A stretch of DNA of 64,000 bases from Knoellia aerolata DSM 18566 (GCF_000768695.1 NZ_AVPL01000009.1:21335-85334), one strand, 5' to 3'. Positions 1 through 8,008 are shown, counted from the first letter of the stretch. The notes: generated by a model not told the origin, from the letters alone. Translations and numbers: made by a program.

Positions 1-1911
1 GGCGTCAAGCTCGACCAGCGCACCCCCGAGGACCACGCCGTCGCCCTCGTCGCCGCGTCGGTGCTCTTCCACGCGCGCGAGGACAAGCCGTTCTGGTGGG
101 AGCACTACGAGCGGATCAAGCACCCCGTCCAGAACTGGATGCGCTCCGCGGGCGTCGCCGTCGTCGAGGGCGAGCCCGAGCTCCTCGCGCCCTGGCACAA
201 GCCGACCCCCCGCAGCGGCATGAAGCGGATCTACGCGGTGCGTGTCGACCCCGCCGGCGGGACGCTGCTCGACGTCGGCGGCAAGGTGGCGGCCCTCTAC
301 TCCGCCCCGCCGAGCTTCCCGGCGCCGGCCGACCACCTGCCGGGCAACGCCCACGCCAGGAGCCCGGGCACGGTGGAGATCATCGAGGCCGAGGAGGAGA
401 TCACCGACCGCGGTCGCGTCTTCCAGCGGCTGACGATCCTCGAGAACGCCCCCGCCAAGGCGGAGATCGACGACTTCCCGGTGGCGTTCGTGCCGGGAGG
501 CACGGTCGGCACCAAGAACATCGACGAGGCCCTCCACGAGCTGGCCCGCGAGGTGCTCCAGACGCACCCGACCCTTCCCCGGCGCGCCGGCATCGACGTC
601 CTGCGGCGCACCCCGCCGCGGCTGCGCACGGGCGCGTCGCTCCCCGCCCCGGGCTCGGGGGACGCCCGCTTCATCGAGGCGATCACCGCGGCCCTCACCG
701 ACATGGACGACTCGTACGTCGCGGTCCAGGGTCCGCCCGGGACCGGCAAGACCTACGTCGGCGCCCGGGTGATCGCCCGGCTCGTCCGTCTCGGCTGGAA
801 GGTGGGGATCTGCTCACAGGGCCACGCGGCCGTCGAGAACATCCTCGACGCGGTCGTGCGCGCCGGGGTCCCGGGCACGCAGGTCGCCAAGGCCCCCAAG
901 TACGCCAACGCCCCGGCCTGGACCGCCCTCGACAGGGCCGACGACCTCGCGCCGTTCATCGCCGAGCGGGCCGAGGCCGGACTCGGCGTCGTCGTCGGCG
1001 GCACCGCCTGGGACCTCACCAACACCGGCCGCATCCAGCGCGGGTCGCTCGACCTCGTCGTCATCGACGAGGCCGGGCAGTTCTCGCTCGGCAAGACCCT
1101 CGCGGTGTCGATGGCGGGCCGGCGCCTGCTGCTCCTCGGCGACCCGGCCCAGCTCCCCCAGGTGTCGCAGGGCACCCACGCCGAGCCGATCGACCACTCG
1201 GCGCTCGGCTGGCTCGCCGGCGACGACGACCTCCTGCCGCCCGAGCTCGGGTACTTCCTCGAGGCGACGTGGCGGATGCACCCGCGGCTCACCGAGGCCG
1301 TGTCCCACCTGTCGTATGCCGGCCGGCTCACCTCCGAGGAGCACGTCACCGCCGTGCGCACCCTCCAGGGGGTGGAGCCCGGCGTCCACGAGGTGCTCGT
1401 CGAGCACCGCGACAACAAGAACTTCTCCCCCGAGGAGGCCGACGTCGTCGTCGAGCTCGTCACCGACCTCCTCGGCCGCACGTGGACCGCCGGCGACGAG
1501 CCCGGCGCCGAGGCCGGGCGACCGCTGACCCAGCAGGACTTCTGCGTCATCACGCCCTACAACAGCCAGGTCGGCATGCTCAAGGTGCGCCTGCGGGCCG
1601 CCGGCTTCGACGAGGTGGCGGTCGGCACGGTCGACAAGTTCCAGGGCCAGGAGGCCCCGGTCGCGATCCTCTCGATGGCGGCGTCCGCTCCGGGGGACGT
1701 GTCGCGCGGGATGGGCTTCCTCCTGAACCGCAACCGGGTCAACGTCGCGATCTCCCGGGGCAAGCACGCGGCCTACGTCGTGCGGTCCGCAGTGCTCACC
1801 GACTTCTCCCCGCGCAGCCCGGACGAGCTCATCGCGCTGGGCGCCTTCCTGGGCCTGTGTGAGCACGCCACGAGCACGACCTCACGCGGGCCATCGGCCC
1901 ACGTCGGCTGA
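1..1911 (+). CDS. C-terminal part of a superfamily I helicase, probably a TM0106-type RecB-like nuclease/helicase (5' end outside window)
   Basis: The reading frame is open from base 1, so the start lies upstream; 636 codons are visible. Seen: Walker A GPPGTGKT at 730-753, a Walker B-type VVIDEAGQ near 1060-1080, GDPAQLPQ near 1138-1160, and the C-terminal signatures FQGQE (about 1640) and NRVNVAISRGKHA (about 1735-1770). These are the AAA_11/AAA_12 halves of Upf1/Dna2-like helicases. In actinobacteria this helicase is commonly fused behind a RecB-like nuclease of the TM0106 type, and the partial N-terminal segment (WWEHYERI, then a long non-helicase stretch) suits that architecture. The nuclease domain itself is not in the window. 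Likely role: ATP-dependent DNA or RNA unwinding in repair. The following 283 bases hold no gene I can support. Confidence 0.85.
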   Translation, partial: GVKLDQRTPEDHAVALVAASVLFHAREDKPFWWEHYERIKHPVQNWMRSAGVAVVEGEPELLAPWHKPTPRSGMKRIYAVRVDPAGGTLLDVGGKVAALYSAPPSFPAPADHLPGNAHARSPGTVEIIEAEEEITDRGRVFQRLTILENAPAKAEIDDFPVAFVPGGTVGTKNIDEALHELAREVLQTHPTLPRRAGIDVLRRTPPRLRTGASLPAPGSGDARFIEAITAALTDMDDSYVAVQGPPGTGKTYVGARVIARLVRLGWKVGICSQGHAAVENILDAVVRAGVPGTQVAKAPKYANAPAWTALDRADDLAPFIAERAEAGLGVVVGGTAWDLTNTGRIQRGSLDLVVIDEAGQFSLGKTLAVSMAGRRLLLLGDPAQLPQVSQGTHAEPIDHSALGWLAGDDDLLPPELGYFLEATWRMHPRLTEAVSHLSYAGRLTSEEHVTAVRTLQGVEPGVHEVLVEHRDNKNFSPEEADVVVELVTDLLGRTWTAGDEPGAEAGRPLTQQDFCVITPYNSQVGMLKVRLRAAGFDEVAVGTVDKFQGQEAPVAILSMAASAPGDVSRGMGFLLNRNRVNVAISRGKHAAYVVRSAVLTDFSPRSPDELIALGAFLGLCEHATSTTSRGPSAHVG

Positions 1912-2194
1912 CGGGCCGGCACCACCTCGCCCGTCGCCGACCTGGGTTCTTCGACCCCTGACGCCTTCGCGCCCGATGCATGACGCGGGCTCCTCAACGC
2001 ATTCGCCGCGCCCAGCCGCTCGCTCGGGACGCCGGCAGCACGACGGGCGGCTGCGTCGGCGGGAGTCCCGCGTCATGTGAGCCCGAGACCCGAGTCTTCA
2101 TCACCGTGACGGGATGGAGTGCAACCGCATGCTGCAACCGCCACGACGCAACCCCGCTATGGAGCCCGAACGGGCACCCACGAAGGAGCACGTC

Positions 2195-2740
2195 ATGTTG
2201 AAGTCCAAGATCATCGGTACCGGTACGGCCGTCCTCCTGGCCGGCGCCCTGGGCCTGGTCCCCGGCGCGGCCTCGGCGAACGCCGCCCCCTCCACCGCCA
2301 AGGCCGTCGCGGCCGCCCAGCCCGCGGCCACCACCCTCCCCGTGACCGGCACCCTGCCGGACGGGACGGCCTTCACCGGCGCGCTGAGCAACCTCACCAC
2401 CTCCGTGGTCGGCGGCGTCGTGCAGCTCACCGGGACCATCACCGGTACCGGACTGCCGACCGGCGGGACGCAGTTCACGGCCCCGATCCAGGACCTCGTC
2501 GCCACGGCGGGGTGCAAGATCCTCACCCTGGACCTCGGGCCGCTGAACCTCGACCTGCTCGGCCTGGTCGTCGACCTGTCCCCGGTCTCGCTCGACATCA
2601 CCGCGGTGCCGGGCCCGGGCAACCTGCTCGGCAACCTGCTCTGCGCCGTCGCCGGGCTCTTCGACGGCCCGGGCAACGCGCTCGGTGGCATCGCCGCGCT
2701 CCTGAACCGGATCCTCTCCGGTCTCGGCCTCGCTCTCTGA
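2195..2740 (+). CDS. small secreted protein of an LxLDLxGL-motif family (function unknown)
   Basis: 181 residues. The chosen ATG follows a GAAGGAG ribosome site at 2182-2188; an upstream in-frame ATG at 2114 would add a charged leader and lacks such a site. Residues 1-30 form a signal peptide (KSK, then a hydrophobic core, then ASA). The mature part has a beta-like repeat rich in T and G, then PLNLDLLGLVVDLSP, then a Gly/Leu-rich amphipathic tail. Two cysteines (in AGCK and LLCAV) could pair outside the cell. It resembles actinobacterial secreted proteins with no assigned function. The next gene shares its core motif but lacks the signal peptide. Probably exported and cell-surface or extracellular. 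Confidence 0.75.
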   Translation: MLKSKIIGTGTAVLLAGALGLVPGAASANAAPSTAKAVAAAQPAATTLPVTGTLPDGTAFTGALSNLTTSVVGGVVQLTGTITGTGLPTGGTQFTAPIQDLVATAGCKILTLDLGPLNLDLLGLVVDLSPVSLDITAVPGPGNLLGNLLCAVAGLFDGPGNALGGIAALLNRILSGLGLAL

Positions 2741-2755
2741 GCGAACCCCGCCGTG

Positions 2756-2793
2756 CCAGCGGCGCCCCGCCCCCTTGACCGGGGCGCCGCTGG
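2756..2793 (+). terminator. intrinsic terminator-like hairpin after the secreted protein
   Basis: Perfect 14-bp inverted repeat: CCAGCGGCGCCCCG at 2756-2769 and its complement at 2780-2793, with a 10-base loop. There is no T-run, as is usual in high-GC actinobacteria. Confidence 0.75.
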
Positions 2794-2839
2794 TGCTCCA
2801 CCCCGCAGCTTCACCCACAGACCTCCCTGGAGGCACGAC

Positions 2840-3280
2840 ATGACGGTGATCGCCTTCCGACCCCGACCCACGACCGGGAAGCCGCGGCCCACGGACGACG
2901 ATGCGACGGCCATCACCGGCAGCTTCCGGTCGCCGCGCGGGCGGACGGGCACGATGTCCGGACACCTGCGCCTTCAGCGGCTCGTCGTCGTCCCTCGTGG
3001 CGCCTTCGTCACCGGCGTCTTCACCGGGGAGCTGCGTGAGTTCGACGGCACCCTCGTGGGCGTCGACAGCCGGAGATGCACGGTCCCGGCCGACCTGCGG
3101 CGCAGCGACGACGGCCTCCAGGCCGTCATCCGGCCTCTGCACCTCGACCTCATGGGCATCGACGTCGACGTCGGTGCCTTCGCGGTCTCACCCGTCCTGC
3201 CGTTCCCCGCCTCCCCCCGCCGCACGGACCCACGCCGACGCCACATCGTCGGCGGACTGCGCAGCATCCATCCCCGATGA
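2840..3280 (+). CDS. cytoplasmic relative of the preceding secreted protein (function unknown)
   Basis: 146 residues; the ATG is preceded by GGAGG at 2829-2833. There is no signal peptide or membrane segment. Residues about 38-115 run GTMSGHLRL...TGVFTGELREFDGTLVG...IRPLHLDLMGIDVDV, which lines up with the secreted protein's TGALSNL...LTGTITGTG...LGPLNLDLLGLVVDL. The match was made by eye and suggests a shared fold and an old duplication. The tail is Arg/Pro-rich. The stop overlaps the start of a possible small membrane protein. No function can be assigned; a cytoplasmic version of a secreted domain is unusual. Confidence 0.6.
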   Translation: MTVIAFRPRPTTGKPRPTDDDATAITGSFRSPRGRTGTMSGHLRLQRLVVVPRGAFVTGVFTGELREFDGTLVGVDSRRCTVPADLRRSDDGLQAVIRPLHLDLMGIDVDVGAFAVSPVLPFPASPRRTDPRRRHIVGGLRSIHPR

Positions 3281-3540
3281 AGGCGGCCGCGCTGCTCACC
3301 CCCGTCCTCGTCCTCGGGCTGCTCCACCTGCTGCACCGCCTCGAGGTCTGGACCCGAAGCCCCGACGGCATCCCCCTCCCACGACGGAGGGGGTCGGGCA
3401 CGGCCGGGACGCCCACCTCGGCTCAGGTCGAGGACAACCCCGAGCGACCCCCGGCACCCGGTCGGCCGCCTCGTGAGCGGGTCCGGGCGGGGGCAGCAAC
3501 CTGCGCGATGACCCCGGATATGCCGCCTCCCCGGGCGTAG
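3277..3540 (+). CDS. possible small membrane protein coupled to the gene before it
   Basis: 87 codons starting at an ATG that overlaps the previous stop (ATGA, 3277-3280), which would allow translational coupling. Residues 1-25 are a single hydrophobic helix (MKAAALLTPVLVLGLLHLL, then HRLEVW), like many short actinobacterial membrane proteins. The remainder is low-complexity Arg/Pro and contains an inverted repeat CCCCCTCC/GGAGGGGG at about 3371-3392 that may be a terminator. The helix is convincing, but the long unstructured tail is not. The real product may be shorter than the open frame or not expressed. Confidence 0.35.
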   Translation: MKAAALLTPVLVLGLLHLLHRLEVWTRSPDGIPLPRRRGSGTAGTPTSAQVEDNPERPPAPGRPPRERVRAGAATCAMTPDMPPPRA

Positions 3541-3543
3541 GGT
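3538..3543 (+). promoter_or_regulatory. candidate -10 box of a leaderless promoter for the sigma/RsbT fusion gene
   Basis: TAGGGT ends 7 bases before the GTG at 3551, the spacing of leaderless actinobacterial transcripts. No ribosome-binding site is visible between them, which supports a leaderless start. Confidence 0.45.
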
Positions 3544-3550
3544 CACGAAC

Positions 3551-4633
3551 GTGACACCTGCGCCGGCCCGCGAGGAGCCGGAGGATGCGGACGGGGCGGC
3601 CCACGTCGCTGACCTCATGCCGATGCTCCGGCGCATCGTCGCGGCACGCGTGGGACAGCACCCGGCAGCCGAGGACATCGTCCAGGAGACGCTGCTGCGG
3701 GTCCTCACGGCTGAGGACCGGATCGAGCCGGGCATGCTCGAGCCGTATGCCATCACGACGGTGCGCAACGTCATCGCGACGATGTGGCGCAAGCAGGACC
3801 GCGACGCCCGCAACCAGCACCGCGTCCACGACCCGAGCGAGCCGGAGGACGCCGAGGAGCTGGTCGTGGCCTCCGAGGAGCAGTCCGCCATCAGCGTGGC
3901 GCTGAGCCGGCTCGCGGACCGCGAACGGCAGATCCTCCTCGCTCACGAGGTGAGCGGGAGGGCCACGCAGTCCCTGGCCGACGAGACCGGCAGCACGGCC
4001 GGGGCCGTCGCCGCCCAGCTCAAGCGGACCCGGGCGCGGATGCGGGTCGAGTACGTCCTCGCGCTCGAAGGGGTCGAGCCGCCGACCGACCGGTGCCGAC
4101 CCGTGCTCCTCGCCCTGTCCAGTGCGGACCGGCGTCGGCAGCGGGAGGTCGACGCACCCCGGCACCTGCTCGAGTGTGAGGTGTGTGCCCGGCTCAGCGA
4201 GCCGCTGATGGGCAGGGGCCCCGTGCGCACCGACGAGATCCACGTCCCCATCGGCGCGGACCCGGACATCGTCGCAGCGCGCCAGGCGGCCCGGGAGCTC
4301 GCGTCGCGGGCCGGGTTCACCGGCACCGACCTCACCATGCTGGCCACCGCCGTGTCCGAGGTGGCCCGCAACATCGTCCGGTTCGCCTCCAGTGGCGAGG
4401 TCAGCATCGAGCTCCTCGACAGGCCCCGGGCCGGCATCCGCGTGGTGGCCAGGGACACGGGGCCCGGGATCGGCGACCTCGACCGCGCACTCGAGGACGG
4501 GTTCAGCACCTACAACGGTCTCGGCCTCGGCCTTCCCGGCTCCCGCCGGCTCATGGACGAGTTCGACATCACCTCCGAGCCCGGTCAGGGCACGACCGTG
4601 AGCATGACCAAATGGATCGACAGGAAGGGATGA
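3551..4633 (+). CDS. ECF-like sigma factor fused to a zinc-finger-like segment and an RsbT-type serine kinase
   Basis: 360 residues, GTG start. Residues 20-90 are sigma region 2 (PAAEDIVQETLLRVL), 113-170 sigma region 4 (LADRERQILL, then a helix-turn-helix). Residues 205-212 carry H-x3-C-x2-C (HLLECEVC), the signature of zinc-containing anti-sigma domains. Residues 230-358 are a GHKL ATPase of RsbT type: N-box SEVARNIVRFA (E270, N274), G1 box RDTGPGI (D302), G2 GLGLGLPGSRRLMDEF, ending MTKW. RsbT normally phosphorylates RsbR and RsbS in the stressosome and then activates RsbU. Genes for RsbR, RsbS and an RsbU N-terminal domain follow with 4-8-base overlaps. Inferred: a sigma factor released or activated by stressosome phosphorylation within one polypeptide. 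I know of no described protein with this arrangement. Confidence 0.9.
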   Translation: MTPAPAREEPEDADGAAHVADLMPMLRRIVAARVGQHPAAEDIVQETLLRVLTAEDRIEPGMLEPYAITTVRNVIATMWRKQDRDARNQHRVHDPSEPEDAEELVVASEEQSAISVALSRLADRERQILLAHEVSGRATQSLADETGSTAGAVAAQLKRTRARMRVEYVLALEGVEPPTDRCRPVLLALSSADRRRQREVDAPRHLLECEVCARLSEPLMGRGPVRTDEIHVPIGADPDIVAARQAARELASRAGFTGTDLTMLATAVSEVARNIVRFASSGEVSIELLDRPRAGIRVVARDTGPGIGDLDRALEDGFSTYNGLGLGLPGSRRLMDEFDITSEPGQGTTVSMTKWIDRKG

Positions 4634-4635
4634 GC

Positions 4636-5532
4636 ATGGACGCTCACCACGACGAGGAGCTCCCCCCGCAGGACGACCAGTCGCCCTCCGGCGACATGCT
4701 GCTCCCGCAGCTGGTGGCCCACCTCCGCGAGCATCGCGCGACGCTTCGGGACGACTGGGCGCAGCGGATCCACGACGCGCACCTGCTCGAGGCGATGACC
4801 CCGCAGGAGATGGTCGCCGAGACGACCTCCGTCTACGACAACTACGTCGAGGTGCTCGAGACGGGAAGCGTCGAGGCGCTGCAGCACTATGCCCGTGACC
4901 TGTCCGAGCGCATCATCCCGCGAGGCGTGGAGACCCACGAGGTCGTCGGCATCGTCCTGCTCCTGCGCGACGTGCTGGCGCGGTCGCTCTTCGAGAAGTA
5001 TCAGGGCGACGTGGGCCTGCTCAACCGCGTCCTTGACGCCTACGAGCCAGCAGCGAACCGCATCGCGAACACGGTCGCGGTGAGCTTCGTCGACGAGCGC
5101 GAGCGCGTCATCCGCCAGCAGCAGGACGCGATCCGGGAGCTGTCCACGCCGGTGCTCCCGGTGCGCGAACGCCTGCTCATCCTTCCGATCATCGGGGTCC
5201 TCGACAGCGAACGCGCCAAGCAGCTCACCGAGCAGCTTCTCGGAGGCATCCGCACCCACCGCGCCAAGGTCGTGGTCATCGACATCACCGGGGCACCCGA
5301 GGTCGACGAGGCCGTCGCCAACCACCTCGTCCAGACGGTGGACGCGTCCCGGCTCATGGGTGCCAGCGTCATCATCACCGGACTGTCCCCGACCATCGCG
5401 CAGACGCTCGTCACGATCGGCGTGGACCTCAGCAAGATGAACACCATCGGAGACCTCCAGGGTGGCCTCGAGGAGGCCGAGCGGCTGCTGGGCTACAAGG
5501 TGACTCGCAAGGGAGTGACGGACGGCTCGTGA
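4636..5532 (+). CDS. RsbR-type stressosome scaffold (RsbRD N-terminal domain plus STAS)
   Basis: 298 residues from the ATG at 4636, which sits 6 bases after AGGAAGG (4623-4629). An ATG at 4630 overlapping the previous stop is a poorer fit to that site. The N-terminal about 150 residues are helical and match the RsbRD sensory class (LREHRATLRDDWAQRI) rather than the haem-free globin of Bacillus RsbR. The C-terminal about 115 residues are a STAS domain (PVLPVRERLLILPIIGVLD...). The threonines in DITG and IITG match the two sites RsbT phosphorylates in RsbR. It should form the stressosome core with the RsbS encoded next. What it senses cannot be read from sequence. Confidence 0.9.
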   Translation: MDAHHDEELPPQDDQSPSGDMLLPQLVAHLREHRATLRDDWAQRIHDAHLLEAMTPQEMVAETTSVYDNYVEVLETGSVEALQHYARDLSERIIPRGVETHEVVGIVLLLRDVLARSLFEKYQGDVGLLNRVLDAYEPAANRIANTVAVSFVDERERVIRQQQDAIRELSTPVLPVRERLLILPIIGVLDSERAKQLTEQLLGGIRTHRAKVVVIDITGAPEVDEAVANHLVQTVDASRLMGASVIITGLSPTIAQTLVTIGVDLSKMNTIGDLQGGLEEAERLLGYKVTRKGVTDGS

Positions 5533-5915
5533 ACTCAGGACCGGCACTCGTCTCCATCCTGCGCCAGGGTGACACCCTCGTCGCGTCGGTCCACACTGCC
5601 CTGGACGACTCCGAGATGGTCCGGTTCCAGAACGACCTCGTCCGCCAGATCGGTGAGTACCGCGCTCGTGGCGTCATCATCGACGTCGCGGCACTCGACG
5701 TCATCGACAGCTTCGCGTCACGCACCCTGCAGACGATCGCCGACATCGCCCGCCTGCGCGGAGCCGTGACGGTCATCGTGGGCATCCAGCCCGAGGTGGC
5801 CTTCGCCATGGTGCGCCTCGGGATGGGGATGGGTGAGGTGGCGACGGCGCTGGACCTCGAGGAGGGGATGGCCCACCTCGCGGGGCTGCGCGGCTCCGGG
5901 GCGCGCCGTGAGTGA
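5529..5915 (+). CDS. rsbS: RsbS-type STAS protein, RsbT-binding stressosome subunit
   Basis: 128 residues; the GTG start overlaps the RsbR stop by four bases. It is a single STAS domain. S61 in IDSFASR corresponds to the serine of RsbS that RsbT phosphorylates to release itself. In known stressosomes RsbS and RsbR build the core that sequesters RsbT; here the RsbT module is part of the sigma-containing fusion two genes upstream, so sequestration would also hold the sigma domain. The sequence is of normal length with all key positions present. Confidence 0.9.
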   Translation: MNSGPALVSILRQGDTLVASVHTALDDSEMVRFQNDLVRQIGEYRARGVIIDVAALDVIDSFASRTLQTIADIARLRGAVTVIVGIQPEVAFAMVRLGMGMGEVATALDLEEGMAHLAGLRGSGARRE

Positions 5916-6240
5916 CGTCGCGGACCTCACGCGCGACTACCGCGCGGCCTTCCAGCGCTACCTCCCCGGGCGGAGCGAGGCTGCGCTGACCGTGGGGTAC
6001 CAGCTGGGACGACGTGCCGTCGAGGAGGGCGTCAGCCTCCTCGACCTCGTCGGCGTGCACCACGTCGTGCTCGCCGAGATCCTCGCCGACCTTCGCGATG
6101 GTGACACGAGTGCCGTCACCGAGGCGGCGTCGGCGTTCCTCCTCGAGGTCCTGTCGACCTACGACATGGCCCACCGGAGCCTGACCCGAGCCGCTGGCGC
6201 GGGCGACCCACCGGAGGACGGACTCAGCGCACGACCCTGA
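5908..6240 (+). CDS. stand-alone RsbU N-terminal (RsbT-binding) domain protein
   Basis: 110 residues; GTG start, overlapping the rsbS end by 8 bases. The sequence (TRDYRAAFQRYL..., GRRAVEEGVSLLDLVGVHHVVLAEIL, AFLLEVLSTYDMAHRSL) matches the helical N-terminal domain of RsbU phosphatases, which binds RsbT. No PP2C phosphatase domain follows; the frame ends with a short polar tail. In Bacillus, RsbT binding to this domain switches on the phosphatase. Here the domain alone could compete for the RsbT part of the fusion or recruit another phosphatase. A GAF-SpoIIE phosphatase is encoded elsewhere in the window (39709-41103), but a link is only a guess. Its end overlaps a convergent gene. Confidence 0.85.
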   Translation: MSDVADLTRDYRAAFQRYLPGRSEAALTVGYQLGRRAVEEGVSLLDLVGVHHVVLAEILADLRDGDTSAVTEAASAFLLEVLSTYDMAHRSLTRAAGAGDPPEDGLSARP

Positions 6241-6901
6241 CGTTGAAGGCGGGGGTCCTCAGGGCCCCCATGAGACGCAGCCAGAGGGGGAGGAACATCT
6301 CGGTGCCGCGCGCCGTCGTGATGTCGCCCAGGTCGATGACATCGGTGTGGCCGAAGCTCTCGAGCAGGTCGACGACCACGGCCTTGGCCGCGGGGTCGTC
6401 GCCGGACACGAAGACCGACGAGTCCTGGCCGAGGCTCAACGGGTCGACCATGAGGTGGGCATTGAGGGTGTTGAGCGTCTTCACGACCTTCGCGTCGGGG
6501 AAGGCCCGCTGGATCTGTTCGCCGAGTGAGTCACTGTCCTTGACGAGCAGGGTGGGAGGGAATCCCGCCGTGAAGTCGAGTGGGTTCGAGATGTCGATGA
6601 CCACCTTGCCGGCGAGGTGGCCGGCGCCGGCCCGGCTGAGGGCGTCGAGCGAGCCGGCGCCGTTCGTCGCGTTGACGATGACCTCCGCGCGACCAGCCGC
6701 CTCGGGCAGGGTCGTCAGCTCGACCGACGGGTGGGAGCCCAGCCAGGTGCTCAACGGCGGGTTGCCCATGCCGTCCGGCTCGCGACGAGCTCGGGTGGCC
6801 TCCGGGTCGCGGGTGCCGACGACGACGTCGTGGCCGAGGCAGGCGAGGCGGTCGGCGAGCGACTGGCCGACCATGCCGGTGCCGAGGACTGCGATCTTCA
6901 T
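6224..6901 (-). CDS. NADP-dependent oxidoreductase of the F420-dependent NADP reductase-like (NAD(P)-binding) family
   Basis: 225 residues, ATG start with AAGGAG just upstream. It begins with a Rossmann motif (KIAVLGTGMVGQSL) and continues GTRDPEATRAR, where the Arg suggests NADP preference. The rest is the F420_oxidored/ProC-like fold (VNATNGAGSL..., DISNPLDF). Such proteins are usually annotated as NADPH-dependent F420 reductase or NAD(P)-binding domain; the substrate is unknown. It diverges from a TetR gene, and twin palindromes lie between them, so repression by that regulator is likely. The 3' end overlaps the stressosome operon by 17 bases, convergently. Confidence 0.8.
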   Translation of the reverse strand: MKIAVLGTGMVGQSLADRLACLGHDVVVGTRDPEATRARREPDGMGNPPLSTWLGSHPSVELTTLPEAAGRAEVIVNATNGAGSLDALSRAGAGHLAGKVVIDISNPLDFTAGFPPTLLVKDSDSLGEQIQRAFPDAKVVKTLNTLNAHLMVDPLSLGQDSSVFVSGDDPAAKAVVVDLLESFGHTDVIDLGDITTARGTEMFLPLWLRLMGALRTPAFNVRVVR

Positions 6902-6926
6902 GGGTGCTCCTTGTCGAGGCCGTCGA

Positions 6927-6980
6927 GGTAGACAGACCTGTCTACCTGAGGTCGCGACGGTAGCAGACAGGTCTGTCTAC
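6927..6980. promoter_or_regulatory. twin TetR operators between the divergent oxidoreductase and TetR genes
   Basis: Site 1 at 6927-6946 has 9-base arms (GGTAGACAG/CTGTCTACC) around AC. Site 2 at 6961-6980 repeats the motif with the centre AGACAGGTCTGTCT and one arm interrupted. The centres are 35 bp apart. They lie in the 125-bp gap upstream of both genes, the standard arrangement for an autoregulating TetR repressor. Confidence 0.8.
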
Positions 6981-7026
6981 CCGCAAGGTATGCTGGTGGA
7001 CAGCCGTCCCCCACCGGAGGAACCCG

Positions 7027-7650
7027 ATGCCCCGACCACCCTCGACGCCGGAGGTCCAGCGCACCAGCGCCGCACGCGACCGCATCCTCGAGGCCGCCTT
7101 CGCCCTCTTCTACGCCCGCGGCATCCGCGCCGTCGGGGTGGACCTCATCATCGCCGAGTCCGGCGTGGCCAAGGCGACCTTCTACAAGCACTTCCCCGCC
7201 AAGGACGACCTCGTGGTGGCCTACCTCGACAAGGTCGACGGAGTGTGGACCGGGCAGCTCCGGGCTGCCGCAGAGGCGGCCGGCCCGGACCCGGCCGGAC
7301 AGCTCGTCGGGCTCTTCGACGCCCTCGGGACCGCGTGCCGCCGCGAGGGGTACCGGGGGTGCGCGTTCATCAACGCGGCCGCGGAGTCGCAGCCGGGCAC
7401 AGCGGTCCACGACCGCACCGTGGCCCACAAAGCGGCGGTCATGGCGTGGATGAGCGGCCTGGCGGAACAGGCCGGAGCTCACGACCCGGGTTCCCTCGCC
7501 CGCTCGCTCGCCCTCCTCCTCGACGGCGGCCTGGCCAGCGGCGCGCTCGACGCGAGCCCCGACGCCCCGGAGGCCGCCAAGGACTCGGCCCGTATCCTCG
7601 TCGGATCCACGGTGAGACCTCGGGGTCGTCGCACGGCGCTACGCTCCTGA
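7027..7650 (+). CDS. TetR-family transcriptional repressor
   Basis: 207 residues; ATG with GGAGG at 7016-7020. Residues 15-60 are the TetR DNA-binding domain ([47 protein letters not shown]). The C-terminal half matches TetR_C-type ligand domains ([10 protein letters not shown]). It most likely binds the twin palindromes just upstream and controls itself and the divergent oxidoreductase gene. The ligand is unknown; these regulators often respond to electrophilic or toxic compounds. The next gene starts two bases after its stop. Confidence 0.9.
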   Translation: MPRPPSTPEVQRTSAARDRILEAAFALFYARGIRAVGVDLIIAESGVAKATFYKHFPAKDDLVVAYLDKVDGVWTGQLRAAAEAAGPDPAGQLVGLFDALGTACRREGYRGCAFINAAAESQPGTAVHDRTVAHKAAVMAWMSGLAEQAGAHDPGSLARSLALLLDGGLASGALDASPDAPEAAKDSARILVGSTVRPRGRRTALRS

Positions 7651-7651
7651 G

Positions 7652-8008
7652 ATGAGCCGGATCTTCACGACCAGCGTCGCGTCCGTCTACCCCCACTACG
7701 TCACCAAGGCGGAGCGCAAGGGCCGCACGAGGGCCGAGGTCGACGAGGTGATCACCTGGCTGACGGGCTACGACCAGAAGGCCCTCGACGCCCACCTGGC
7801 CCACGGGACGACCTTCGAGGACTTCTTCGCCCGGGCCGAGATCAACCCGAACGTCTCCCTCATCACCGGCACCGTCTGCGGTGTCCGGGTCGAGGAGGTC
7901 GAGGACCCGTTGATGCAGCAGATCCGCTGGCTCGACAAGCTCGTCGACGAGCTCGCCAAGGGCAGGCCGATGTCCAAGGTCCTCAGGTCTGCGGTCCCGA
8001 GCGCGTGA
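7652..8008 (+). CDS. DUF2200 family protein
   Basis: 118 residues. The sequence follows the family closely: [26 protein letters not shown]..., [51 protein letters not shown]. The fold is small and helical; the function is not known. TACGCT at 7640-7645 lies 6 bases before the ATG, so a leaderless promoter inside the end of the TetR gene may serve it. Its 3' end overlaps the convergent YihY gene by 26 bases. Confidence 0.9.
   Translation: MSRIFTTSVASVYPHYVTKAERKGRTRAEVDEVITWLTGYDQKALDAHLAHGTTFEDFFARAEINPNVSLITGTVCGVRVEEVEDPLMQQIRWLDKLVDELAKGRPMSKVLRSAVPSA

Noticed and set aside
814..1866. Long open frames antisense to the helicase gene (to 350 codons)
   Set aside because: Shadow frame of high-GC coding sequence: Arg/Gly/Val-rich, no family resemblance, no ribosome site.
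3296..4243. Minus-strand frame of 315 codons over the sigma/RsbT fusion gene
   Set aside because: Arg/Gly/His-rich shadow; the opposite strand has complete sigma and ATPase motifs.
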